19,093 bases of DNA, taken from assembly GCA_900554205.1 (NCBI GenBank), contig USGM01000061.1:1-19093 (forward strand), read 5' to 3'. This DNA comes from an uncultured Lachnospiraceae bacterium. GTDB lineage: Bacteria > Bacillota > Clostridia > Lachnospirales > Lachnospiraceae. The notes beneath the pieces are model-generated. The model saw only the letters and a program-made list of their open reading frames with translations, had not been told where the DNA came from and made no database searches. The position numbers and the translations under genes were made by a program. This document shows positions 7,179 to 15,045 of the stretch, in pieces. Positions within the stretch are counted from its first letter, which is position 1; the number at the start of each line of letters is the position of its first letter.

Positions 7179-7334
7179 ATGAATAAGGGGGGATTGTTTG
7201 TGTCGAATGATAAGAAAATCGGCAATGCTGCCGTTGATAATGTTATTAATTCTGAATTTACAATCCACACGGGAGACGGGTATATCTCCCGCGCGGATAC
7301 CTGTATAATTATTCCTTTTTCCCTCTTCTGGTAA
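7179..7334 (+). CDS. Possible small protein (44-51 residues)
   Basis: The plus strand is open from an ATG at 7179 to TAA at 7332-7334. A very strong ribosome site AAGGGGGG (7185-7192) is placed for the in-frame GTG at 7200, giving 44 residues starting MSNDKKIGNAAVDNV and ending CIIIPFSLFW. It is hydrophilic for the first 35 residues and then has an aromatic/hydrophobic tail. It lies in the 246-base gap between the sigma factor and the pseudo-signal-peptidase gene, antisense to the end of the latter by 26 bases. It resembles no family I know. It could be chance, because an internal hairpin (7270-7291) sits within it. Confidence 0.25.
   Translation: MNKGGLFVSNDKKIGNAAVDNVINSEFTIHTGDGYISRADTCIIIPFSLFW
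7270..7291 (-). terminator. Stem-loop downstream of the signal-peptidase-like gene
   Basis: CGGGAGA (7270-7276) pairs perfectly with TCTCCCG (7285-7291) across an eight-base loop, 18 bases past the stop of the minus-strand gene at 7309. No U-run follows on the minus strand, so it may be a weak or factor-assisted terminator or an RNA 3'-end stabiliser for the accessory Sec transcript. Confidence 0.35.
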
Positions 7335-7803
7335 GGATGTTGGCATAGGCTGCCATGCCAATTCCCGCAGCAAAAAGGACAGCTGTCAGAATAATTCCCC
7401 ATACGGTGAAGCACAGCTGGCTCAGATAACCGAAGCCGGGCGTCTTTGCAGCAACTCTGCCGGCAACCTGATCCATGTCCACGGTGTCGCCACCCTCCAG
7501 CGTCACCTTGCCATCCTGAACGGCTTCAACATAATACACATCAACGTCTCTGTCTCCATCCATGTTATCAACAGCAACAATGTTTCCTGCATTGTATTCG
7601 CTCGAAGCCTTCGCATATACCAGCGTGCCGGAAGGATTCATATTTCCCGAATAATCCTCCGAAACCGTATAGGTATGATATCCGAATACCAGCGGGCATA
7701 TCACAGGTGCAATAATCAGCAGTCCGACAATGAGCAGGGCATACGCCGCTATTGTAAGAATTCTGATAGACTTTTTTCCATCCTGTACCTTCTTTTCTTT
7801 CAT
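7309..7803 (-). CDS. Signal peptidase I-like membrane protein lacking the catalytic residues
   Basis: This 164-residue protein has the plan of a SipW/ER-type (S26B) signal peptidase. It has an N-terminal membrane helix (about 14-40) and the family stretch FGYHTYTVSEDYSGNMNPSGTL (in pieces; about 40-61). NAGNIVAV corresponds to the usual 'GD(V/I)V' region, then come EGGDTVDMDQVAGRV (103-117) and PGFGYLSQL, and a C-terminal membrane helix (about 131-152). In active members the box reads SGSMxP with catalytic Ser, and a THR(I/V) motif carries the His base. Here the box is SGNMNP (Asn54), and the His segment reads VDVYYVEAV; the only His in the protein is His43. It is therefore probably proteolytically dead. 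It follows gtfB in the same orientation after 93 bases, where streptococci have asp4/asp5. A GGAGGAG site lies nine bases before the ATG. Confidence 0.75.
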   Translation of the reverse strand: MKEKKVQDGKKSIRILTIAAYALLIVGLLIIAPVICPLVFGYHTYTVSEDYSGNMNPSGTLVYAKASSEYNAGNIVAVDNMDGDRDVDVYYVEAVQDGKVTLEGGDTVDMDQVAGRVAAKTPGFGYLSQLCFTVWGIILTAVLFAAGIGMAAYANILTRRGKKE

Positions 7804-7846
7804 AACTTCTGTCTCCTCCTTTTACAAGTGCAAAACACATCTAAAC

Positions 7847-7875
7847 ATTTTATAGCATCTGTACTGAATTTACAA
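7847..7875 (-). promoter_or_regulatory. Candidate sigma-A promoter for the signal-peptidase-like gene
   Basis: On the minus strand TTGTAA (7870-7875) and TAAAAT (7847-7852) are separated by exactly 17 bases, about 45 bases ahead of the ATG at 7803. The gene could thus be expressed apart from the long accessory Sec operon, whose last gene ends at 7897. This is motif evidence only. Confidence 0.4.
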
Positions 7876-7896
7876 CCGTACTAAGGTTACAGAGCC

Positions 7897-9258
7897 TCAC
7901 TTTTCCAACACTGCCAGAAAGTCTTCCCTGTCCAGCGAAAGCGCTGTCTCCTCCTGTCTGCGCAGAGCTTCCTTCCTCTTTTCCGGCGATTCCAAAGCCA
8001 GCTTTACAGTGGCGATCAGATTGCCGATCCGCCCGCTCTCGAAGATATGCTCCTTCGCTATGTAATTCCGGTTGTGAACATACTCTTTCACTCCGAAAAT
8101 CAGCATACAATTCAGGAACGCCTTATGTACCGCATCCACAATTTCAGCCTCGTGGTTATTGTCAAAATAGTAATCGCATCTGGCGAACAGCTTATTTAGC
8201 ACCGACAGCTTTACTCCCGGATAGAGAGACACATTTTCGTACTTTTCAAAATCATGCAGCCTCTGTGACATCTCGGTCAGCGCCGCGATATGGAAATGCA
8301 ACTCCGGCAGTGCCTCCACAAGCTCCGTCAGTCTCTCGATCTGATCCGAGTTTGTACAGATCAGCGCCTCCCGGTTCCCCTGATTTTCCCGCGCAAAGCT
8401 GTACACATAGCCCAGTTCCTTTACCATTTCCTCTGAAGCGCCCAGCTTTATCAGCTTCTCATATGCCTCATGCTTCTGCACGTAGATGAGCTTCGTTCTG
8501 GGTGCGCCGTGGTTCAGGATCATCTGCATATTGCCCGGGATTCCGTCATAGATCTCCTCCTCCCAGAACAGTATATCTCTCTGACCGTTGTCCGGCAGAT
8601 CGAGTGAAGCAAAGAAGGGATACGACAGCGAATTGAAGAAGAGACTCTGCCGCTCCAGCCCAGACACCCGCAGAAAGAACCTGATAAATTCCCGCTTGCC
8701 GTGCAAGATTCTGTCCTTCCCGTCCATGGTTACAATAATATCGGAGGTAATGAAGTTCTCGACAATGACCTCCTTCCCCTCCGCGGAGAAGAAATTACGG
8801 GACACCTTTTCCCCTTTTTTATTAAAGGTCGTCCGGCAGTACAATGCCCCGTATTTATTATAGTGCTCGCAAAGACGCACGGTGCCATTCTCATCTATCC
8901 AGTCCACAAGCTTGATCAGTCTCTTGTTGGCAGGCTCCGCATAATAGATTCTCGCCCGCTCTCTATTGTAATTCATTACCTTTCCGCTGGCATTAGTGCT
9001 CTCTATCTCCCAGAAATCAGGGATTTGCAGCTCATTAAAGTAAAGCGGCCGTCCCGCTGTTTTGGCAGCCCGGCTGAAATCGCCAAGGAAATATCCGTAT
9101 ACAGAAATCAGGCCCTCCGGCAGAAATCCGTCATCTTCAATGACGGCAGCGCTGACCTCAATTCCGGCATTCTGAAAGGATTCATACAGATTTCTGCTCT
9201 CCGTGGAGTAAGTGTCAAACAAAAGAACTATCCCACCTGATTGATTAAGCTGTTCCAT
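7897..9258 (-). CDS. gtfB: Accessory Sec glycosylation chaperone GtfB
   Basis: This 453-residue cytoplasmic partner of GtfA belongs to the accessory Sec GtfB family (usual length about 440-450). GtfB is a catalytically inactive GT-B-like protein that binds the serine-rich substrate and holds it for GtfA in a heterotetramer. Family-like features include the N-terminal VLLFDTYSTESRNLYESF, the ISVYGYFLGD segment, RNFFSAEGKE and, late on, GVKLSVLNKLFARCDYYFDNN. The ATG at 9258 has GGAG five bases upstream and lies inside gtfA, overlapping it by 31 bases, so the two are translationally coupled and made in matched amounts. It is the last core gene of the locus. Confidence 0.93.
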   Translation of the reverse strand: MEQLNQSGGIVLLFDTYSTESRNLYESFQNAGIEVSAAVIEDDGFLPEGLISVYGYFLGDFSRAAKTAGRPLYFNELQIPDFWEIESTNASGKVMNYNRERARIYYAEPANKRLIKLVDWIDENGTVRLCEHYNKYGALYCRTTFNKKGEKVSRNFFSAEGKEVIVENFITSDIIVTMDGKDRILHGKREFIRFFLRVSGLERQSLFFNSLSYPFFASLDLPDNGQRDILFWEEEIYDGIPGNMQMILNHGAPRTKLIYVQKHEAYEKLIKLGASEEMVKELGYVYSFARENQGNREALICTNSDQIERLTELVEALPELHFHIAALTEMSQRLHDFEKYENVSLYPGVKLSVLNKLFARCDYYFDNNHEAEIVDAVHKAFLNCMLIFGVKEYVHNRNYIAKEHIFESGRIGNLIATVKLALESPEKRKEALRRQEETALSLDREDFLAVLEK

Positions 9259-10724
9259 CTCTTCTCCACCTCGCTCGTCAAATAAACTTCAGCCTTTTCA
9301 TAGGAATGCCGGCTGAACGCCTCAAGATCATCCTCCGTAAAGAGCTTTATCAGCTTCTCCGCCAGCAGGTCAATCTTCTCCTTTTTATCCATTTCGTCTG
9401 TCACGGGAATCCGGTAGCCGTTCTGTCCCTCGTCAATGAAGTTCTGGTTGCCATATCTCACGTCAAAGCCGATGATGGGAAGTCCGGAGCCAATTGCCTC
9501 CATCAGCGTCAGTCCAAAGCCCTCGCTCTGCGAGGCGGACATATAGACCTCATATTCCTTGTACACCTCATCCAGCTTCTGCTGTCCCATCAGGCGGACA
9601 TACTCTCCACAGTCAAGCCTTTTGATCAGATTCCGAAGTGTTTCCTCTGTCGTTCCCTTTCCATAAATATCCAGAGAGACATCGGGAATCGCTTCCCTCG
9701 CCTTCACGACCGCTTCCACAAGCCAGTCACAGTGCTTCTCCGTCGCAAGCCGGGATGCCGTGATCACGGAGTGCTTTTTCCTGCCTTTCTCCGGGAACTT
9801 AAGCTCATCCAGACTTCCCACCGGAATGGTTACAACATTGGGTTCCACACCCTTGTATTTCCGGAACTGCTCTCTTACCAGCCGGTTCTGCGCATCCGTG
9901 GCCGTGATGTAGAAATCCACCTTCCGGTGCTGCGCAAAGGAAAACTCATAATAGTTATTCCAGAGGATGTTGTTCTCGTCCGTGCCGCTCTCGCTGAAAT
10001 GGTCGGCATGAATCACAATGCCGATTCTGGCATCATTGCAGTTGCGCATGATTGCCGAACCGATGCCGGTGGTTCTGTCTATAATTGCAACATCCGATGA
10101 AGTCAGCTGCATTTTTTCCACCATGTACCCCACCAGCTCCTCCTTCGAGCAGAGTACCCTGTCCGGAAATTTATAGAACACCTGCCCATCGTCATTCATC
10201 TCCTCATAGGCGACGGAGCCATCCTCGTTATAGAAGCGGCGGTGGTACATGTGCGCCTTGTTGTCATAGGGCGCGTAGAACTCCGAATACAGCTTACAGT
10301 AGGTATAATAATCCTTCCTGATCAGGCAATCCCTGGACACGATCTCGACTCTGTGCACCAGATCGCTGGTCTCATCCACCATATATACCGTGTAATAGAT
10401 ATTATTCGGGAAATAGTATTTGCATACCTTCCCGTTTCTCGAAAAGCTGTCGTGTTGTTCCGCAAAGGTCTTCTCCAGATTCGCCAGCGTAAACGTGACC
10501 GGGGCAATCTTCGTATCGGTAAAATAGGTGTACAGCCAGATGATCTCCTCATCCGCAAAACCGATATTCTTCGTCATATGTTCAATGTTCTCACTGGGAA
10601 ACATATCCATAAAGACAAATCTTGCCTCCGCACCGATCCGCCGCAGCATATTGGCTCTGTAGCTCTGCGCATACTCCACGCCGCTGCTCGCCCATCCGAT
10701 TCCCAGATTAAAATTATATACCAT
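9228..10724 (-). CDS. gtfA: Accessory Sec O-GlcNAc transferase GtfA
   Basis: This 498-residue GT4-family, GT-B-fold glycosyltransferase transfers the first GlcNAc from UDP-GlcNAc to Ser/Thr of the serine-rich adhesin in the cytoplasm. The N-terminus MVYNFNLGIGWASSGVEYAQ is characteristic. HADHFSE lies around 239-245, SRLATEKH (donor-binding Arg/Lys) around 324-331, and the C-terminal nucleotide-sugar motif EGFGLTLMEAIGSGLPIIGF around 401-420 contains the two conserved Glu. AGGAGAG overlaps the secA2 stop and serves the ATG at 10724, so expression follows secA2 closely. Later sugar-adding enzymes (Gtf3, Nss, Gly) of streptococcal loci are not in the window and may lie right of the adhesin or be absent. 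Confidence 0.96.
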   Translation of the reverse strand: MVYNFNLGIGWASSGVEYAQSYRANMLRRIGAEARFVFMDMFPSENIEHMTKNIGFADEEIIWLYTYFTDTKIAPVTFTLANLEKTFAEQHDSFSRNGKVCKYYFPNNIYYTVYMVDETSDLVHRVEIVSRDCLIRKDYYTYCKLYSEFYAPYDNKAHMYHRRFYNEDGSVAYEEMNDDGQVFYKFPDRVLCSKEELVGYMVEKMQLTSSDVAIIDRTTGIGSAIMRNCNDARIGIVIHADHFSESGTDENNILWNNYYEFSFAQHRKVDFYITATDAQNRLVREQFRKYKGVEPNVVTIPVGSLDELKFPEKGRKKHSVITASRLATEKHCDWLVEAVVKAREAIPDVSLDIYGKGTTEETLRNLIKRLDCGEYVRLMGQQKLDEVYKEYEVYMSASQSEGFGLTLMEAIGSGLPIIGFDVRYGNQNFIDEGQNGYRIPVTDEMDKKEKIDLLAEKLIKLFTEDDLEAFSRHSYEKAEVYLTSEVEKRWNSLINQVG

Positions 10725-10736
10725 GTCTTTTCTCTC

Positions 10737-13076
10737 CTAAGGATATACAATCGATAAGTTCATTTTCCGGTCAAGCCCCACATCGCTCAGCAGGATATTC
10801 CTTATCATCTTCCGCTTCGCCGTGTGCTCTATCTTGCCGTATAGCTCAAACGCCTCATCATGGTACTCAAACAATACATTCCGCTGTGCGGATGCCCGCC
10901 CGGAAACCGCCGACTGCAGCTGTTCCAGATAGTCAATCAGTTCGACCCATTCATCATCAATCGCCTTCAGCGTAGCCTCCCTGACGAACTGCTCATAGCT
11001 CTCCTCATCCCCGATCCTGTCCCGCTGGGCAGTCAGCCCGCTCTGCACCCTGCTTATCAGATAAGCTTTCACAGCCTTTCTGTCCGAGATATCGATGGTC
11101 ATATATTGTTCATCCAGCGTGTAGGAGATATTGTCCAGCAAAAACCGGTTTAAGACGGGCCATGTCAGCTCCTCCTGCTCATTCAGGAACCGGTCAATAT
11201 TGCCCTCCGCGATCTCAATGACCCTGCTGTCCTCGATCCGCTCACCGTCCAGCAGATTATTCCGGGTCGCATAGATAAAGTCCCGCTGTCTCTGGAGCAC
11301 CTTGTCGTACGATACCGAATGGTTCCGGGACTGCTGCCCGCTCTCCTCGCTGAAGCTCTGACTGGAATTAATGATTTTCTTCAGCCTGAACCGGGAGATC
11401 TTTTTCTTTCCGGCAATGATCTTTTCCAGCTTTTCGTTGCCCTCCGCTCCCACAATATCGTCCTCCAGACTTGCAAAGTAACGGCTGACGCCGGGATCCC
11501 CCTGCCGTCCCGCCCGTCCTCTTGCCTGCCTTTCCGACCGCACATTGGGCATCCTGCCCACACCGATTACCGTAAGTCCGCCAAGCTCCTTCACGCCCTC
11601 TCCGAGCTTGATGTCCGTTCCTCTGCCCGCCATTGTCGTGGCAACCGTCACTGCTCCCAGCTGTCCGGCTCCCTTGATAATCTCCGCCTCCCAGAATGCA
11701 TTATTAGCATTTAGCACATTGTGCGGAATATTTTCCGTCATGAGCAGTCTGGAAAAAACTTCTGTGTCCGTGGCGGTATTCAGGATAATCAGCACGGGCT
11801 GTTCCCGCCTGTGCGCCTCGATTGTCATTTTGACTGCTGCCATGAACTCTTCCCGGGCGGTGACAAAATATCTGTCGCGCAGATCCACTCTCTTTAACGG
11901 TCTGTTTGGCGGGATCACAACCACCTTCTTATGGTAAGTGTCGAACAGCTCATCCGCGTTATTGACAAGCGTTCCGCTCATTCCCGCGAATTTCTCAAAC
12001 ATCATGAAAAGGTTCTGGAACGTCACAGAAGCAACCGTCCGGTATTCCTGTGTGATCTCCACCTCTTCCTTCGCCTCGATCGCCTGATGCATTCCGCCGC
12101 GCAGCTTCACACCGGGCATCAGTCTGCCCGTCGCCGCATCAAAGAGCATGACCTCACGCTTTTCATCGTTCGTCACCATGTAATCCTTGTTTTTCTCAAG
12201 CAATACGTTGGCTCTGAGCGCGAGAGTGACATGCCTGTTGATCTCAAAGAAATCCCTTCCATAATAATTATCAATGCCAAAGAATTTTTCCGCGTACCGG
12301 ACGCCCTTCTCCGTAAGCCAGACTGCGCCGTCTTCCTCTATATAATCGATGTCCTCCACCAAAGAGCTGACAAAGAAATTGCACACGCTGTACAGGTTGG
12401 ACTGTACCCTGGGCACCCCCGACACGACAAGGGGCATGATCGCCGCATCCAGAAGAATGGCATCCGCCTCATCGATAATGGCATAATACATGTCATGGAT
12501 AAAGCGCTCCTTCGCGTTCTTAATCAGATTGTTAAACAGGTAATCAAAGCCCAACGTGCCGTTCGGCATATAGATAATATTGGCGGAGTACATCTCCTTG
12601 CGGGCATCATTCTCCTGCTTCTCCGCCCCCTCCTTCGGAGGATGCGATACAGTCATCCCTAAAAATTCATACACCGGGCGAAGCTCCTCCGCATCACGGA
12701 TTGCCAGATAATCATTGGAGGTGACCAGTATACAGGGTCTGCCCGTCAGGGCATTCAGATACAGGGGCATGGTTGCCGCCAGCGTTTTTCCCTCGCCGGT
12801 GTTCATCTCCGCCAGATGTCCCTGATGCAGGGCAATTCCCGCCATGATCTGCACGTCATAGGGATGCTTCCCCAATATCCTTTCATCCGCTGTGATGACT
12901 ACGGCAAAAGCCTCCGGAAGCAGCTGATCCAGAGACTCTCCGTTCCGGTATCGTGCCCTGAACTGATCCGTAAGCGCCGCCAGCTCCTCATCTCCCAGAT
13001 TTTTTATTTTTTCTTCGCAAAGTTTTACCTTTTTTAGAAGCCCTCTTAAGCTTCTCAATTCTCTCCTGTTCCGCAT
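10737..13076 (-). CDS. secA2: Accessory Sec translocase ATPase SecA2
   Basis: The protein is 779 residues from the ATG at 13076, which has AGGAAG six bases upstream; a TTG one codon earlier is also open. SecA2 powers export of the glycosylated adhesin through SecY2. Walker A is at about 94-98 (AEMNTGEGKTL) and the DEAD-type Walker B at about 200-205 (IIDEADAILLD). The C-terminal RecA motifs are present (TMAGRGTDIKLGEGV and ERQARGRAGRQGDPG). Like other SecA2 proteins it is shorter than housekeeping SecA and lacks the C-terminal zinc-binding SEC-C tail. Its first 89 bases are read inside asp3 in another frame. Confidence 0.97.
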   Translation of the reverse strand: MRNRRELRSLRGLLKKVKLCEEKIKNLGDEELAALTDQFRARYRNGESLDQLLPEAFAVVITADERILGKHPYDVQIMAGIALHQGHLAEMNTGEGKTLAATMPLYLNALTGRPCILVTSNDYLAIRDAEELRPVYEFLGMTVSHPPKEGAEKQENDARKEMYSANIIYMPNGTLGFDYLFNNLIKNAKERFIHDMYYAIIDEADAILLDAAIMPLVVSGVPRVQSNLYSVCNFFVSSLVEDIDYIEEDGAVWLTEKGVRYAEKFFGIDNYYGRDFFEINRHVTLALRANVLLEKNKDYMVTNDEKREVMLFDAATGRLMPGVKLRGGMHQAIEAKEEVEITQEYRTVASVTFQNLFMMFEKFAGMSGTLVNNADELFDTYHKKVVVIPPNRPLKRVDLRDRYFVTAREEFMAAVKMTIEAHRREQPVLIILNTATDTEVFSRLLMTENIPHNVLNANNAFWEAEIIKGAGQLGAVTVATTMAGRGTDIKLGEGVKELGGLTVIGVGRMPNVRSERQARGRAGRQGDPGVSRYFASLEDDIVGAEGNEKLEKIIAGKKKISRFRLKKIINSSQSFSEESGQQSRNHSVSYDKVLQRQRDFIYATRNNLLDGERIEDSRVIEIAEGNIDRFLNEQEELTWPVLNRFLLDNISYTLDEQYMTIDISDRKAVKAYLISRVQSGLTAQRDRIGDEESYEQFVREATLKAIDDEWVELIDYLEQLQSAVSGRASAQRNVLFEYHDEAFELYGKIEHTAKRKMIRNILLSDVGLDRKMNLSIVYP

Positions 13077-13527
13077 CAAACTCTTCCTGACTGACCTCTT
13101 TCAAAATGATCGAATGAAATACAAACCTGTGAATCCCGCCGTTAATCAGTTCTATTCTATAGCTGTGTGTCTGGATGGACGGCTTAAAATAATTATCCCT
13201 GCCCCTGAGAATGACACTCTCCGCTTTCTCATCATATCTGTCAAAGAAAATGATGCGGAGCATGATGTCCTCCTCGCTGCCCTCTTCAAAGTCCATATCG
13301 ACCGAGATATGATAAGCGCCCTCGCCATCAATGATCGGCAGGGAGGGTTCTATCTTGTCTCCCTGAAAATTCGTTCTCGAATACCAGCTGTTGATTACCG
13401 TCCCCGGCGGCATCAGAGGATTTTCGTAGGAAACATCCTGCCTGCTTATAAACCTTATCTTCGAGCCGTATGTATAAGTCTTGGAGGTGTATTCATTCCA
13501 GTACACCACCCACCTGTCGTCTACCAT
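12988..13527 (-). CDS. asp3: Accessory Sec system protein Asp3
   Basis: This 179-residue protein carries the Asp3 family core: KTYTYGS near the N-terminus, NPLMPPGTVINSWYS about 35-49, a central beta-sandwich-like part (GAYHISVDMDFEEGS; IIFFDRYDEK) and HRFVFHSIILKEV about 134-146. Asp3 has carbohydrate-binding-like folding and works in the Asp1-Asp2-Asp3 complex that chaperones the adhesin to SecA2. The last 29 residues, rich in Lys/Arg (RASKKGKTLRRKNKK), are encoded inside secA2; streptococcal Asp3 is shorter, so this tail is an extension. GGAAGG lies eight bases before the ATG. The gene starts 15 bases after the asp2 stop. Confidence 0.9.
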   Translation of the reverse strand: MVDDRWVVYWNEYTSKTYTYGSKIRFISRQDVSYENPLMPPGTVINSWYSRTNFQGDKIEPSLPIIDGEGAYHISVDMDFEEGSEEDIMLRIIFFDRYDEKAESVILRGRDNYFKPSIQTHSYRIELINGGIHRFVFHSIILKEVSQEEFDAEQERIEKLKRASKKGKTLRRKNKKSGR

Positions 13528-13542
13528 AGCTTTTCCCTTCCG

Positions 13543-15045
13543 TTATGTCTCTCTCTGAAAATCTTCCCGGAATACCCGATGATACTGGCTCTTAAACCAC
13601 TGGATGATCTGATCCGTATTATCTGTGTGGTGACCGTGAATGCCCTTGCCATACACCGAGGCGCCGGCGGAATTTAAGTGCATCAGAATATCGGTGTAGC
13701 TATCCGGGTCATAATCATCCTCATATAAATAGGAAATGATAAATTTGGTATCGCCCCAGTCTGTGCGGTCAAATTTTTCCCAGAATCTGTCGTTCAGCTT
13801 CTGAATACTGTTCTCTGACAAATCGCCATAGTTCGTCAGGAGGACATCCAGAGAGGTCGGAAAGCCGCCCACCCTCTCAAGCGTTTCATTCTTTGCCACA
13901 TTTCCCATGCTTGTCAGCGGCTTCCCCAGAATGAAAGCGTGCGGGCAAATATCGCAGCCATAGTACAGCGAGCCGAAGGTTCCCATGGAGACACCGGATA
14001 TGATGACCTGATTTCTGTCGAACCCGATTTTGTCCATGTAGCCTTTCATCACGCGCAGCATGAGCTGTTCATATTCTTCATCCCCGAGGTAAAATGCTCC
14101 GCCCTCCAGTCTGGGATCTGTGACAAGCACAAACGGACAGCCCATTTTCCGCATCATAAAATAGCCCTCGAAGCCCTCCTGTCCCCTGTAGCCCGAAAAA
14201 TAGAAGCTGAGCGGAGGCTTCAAGTCTCCCGGGTCATAGTAACAGAAGATCTCTTCGCCCTTTGACGTGGCAAATCTCTCACCGCCGGGAAGAAAGTAGC
14301 CAAAATCCTTCCGGGAATGCCGGTCGTGCAGGGAAATGATTTTCAGGGTTCCGGTTCCTTTTGCCTGTACCGATACAAACAGGGGCCCGTACGTCGAACC
14401 ATTTTCAATCCGCACCACATCCCTTAATTGCTCCCCCGAGAACTCCCATATCCGCTGAAAATCCTTTGTCGCGCCCGGGCAAAACTGGTAGACCACCAGC
14501 TTTACTTCCACGGTTCCGGTTACCGCATACTCGAGATACAGATCCAGACACTGCCCCTCAAACAGCGGAATATTGTTTTTCCAATAAGCCGCCTGCCTGA
14601 ATGTTTCCCCAAATTCCCCGGTCAGCATAAGGTCATAGCTGCCGCTGTACTCCACCTCTCCCCGGAAGCCCGTATTCACCACCAGAAAGCTTCGTGTAAA
14701 TTTCTCCCCGTAAGGGGTGGTAAAGAACGACGGCGCTGCCTCCCTCAGAAAAGCATCCACATCCCCCGTATACAGTCTTTTGCCACATTTACAGGCATTC
14801 AGCTTCTCCGTATAACCGGACAGCGTTACATTCTCCGTCAGGAAAACACAATACGCCTTTACGCAGGATAATAGCAGCCTTAAATCCGCATCACTGCGGA
14901 CATCCGAGTCAACGATCAGCAGATCATAACCGCCCTTTATTTCTGTCTTTTGCTCTTCAAAATAGTCCAGCTCTATGTGCTCAGGAAGAGTGTATTGCTT
15001 TCTCCAGTCCTTTTCGCCATATTGTAATACCCGTATTTTATTCAA
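13543..15045 (-). CDS. asp2: Accessory Sec system protein Asp2 (adhesin GlcNAc acetyltransferase-like)
   Basis: This 500-residue protein pairs the Asp family N-terminal part (IRVLQYGEKDW start signature) with a C-terminal alpha/beta-hydrolase domain. The nucleophile motif GVSMG places Ser353; possible acid residues lie in the DDYDPD segment at 443-448, and His470/472/473 in KGIHGHHTD can complete the triad. In Streptococcus gordonii this Ser-Asp-His site O-acetylates GlcNAc on the adhesin, and Asp2 also helps export; the site appears intact here. The start is a TTG at 15045, overlapping the asp1 stop by eight bases, with no strong ribosome site of its own, so it probably depends on asp1 translation. 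The family N-terminus begins right there, which supports the unusual start. Confidence 0.94.
   Translation of the reverse strand: MNKIRVLQYGEKDWRKQYTLPEHIELDYFEEQKTEIKGGYDLLIVDSDVRSDADLRLLLSCVKAYCVFLTENVTLSGYTEKLNACKCGKRLYTGDVDAFLREAAPSFFTTPYGEKFTRSFLVVNTGFRGEVEYSGSYDLMLTGEFGETFRQAAYWKNNIPLFEGQCLDLYLEYAVTGTVEVKLVVYQFCPGATKDFQRIWEFSGEQLRDVVRIENGSTYGPLFVSVQAKGTGTLKIISLHDRHSRKDFGYFLPGGERFATSKGEEIFCYYDPGDLKPPLSFYFSGYRGQEGFEGYFMMRKMGCPFVLVTDPRLEGGAFYLGDEEYEQLMLRVMKGYMDKIGFDRNQVIISGVSMGTFGSLYYGCDICPHAFILGKPLTSMGNVAKNETLERVGGFPTSLDVLLTNYGDLSENSIQKLNDRFWEKFDRTDWGDTKFIISYLYEDDYDPDSYTDILMHLNSAGASVYGKGIHGHHTDNTDQIIQWFKSQYHRVFREDFQRET

Noticed and set aside
7124..7414. 96-codon minus-strand frame rich in Cys and Trp
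   Set aside because: It overlaps the end of the signal-peptidase-like gene in another frame and crosses the hairpin and A/T tract; no ribosome site or family likeness.
7252..7875. 12-base direct repeat CTGAATTTACAA at 7252-7263 and 7864-7875 flanking the signal-peptidase-like gene
   Set aside because: Matches of this length are expected by chance in 19 kb and nothing else marks a mobile unit; one copy is part of a likely promoter.
9306..10100. 264-codon plus-strand open frame
   Set aside because: Shadow of gtfA; composition and lack of any family motif argue against coding.
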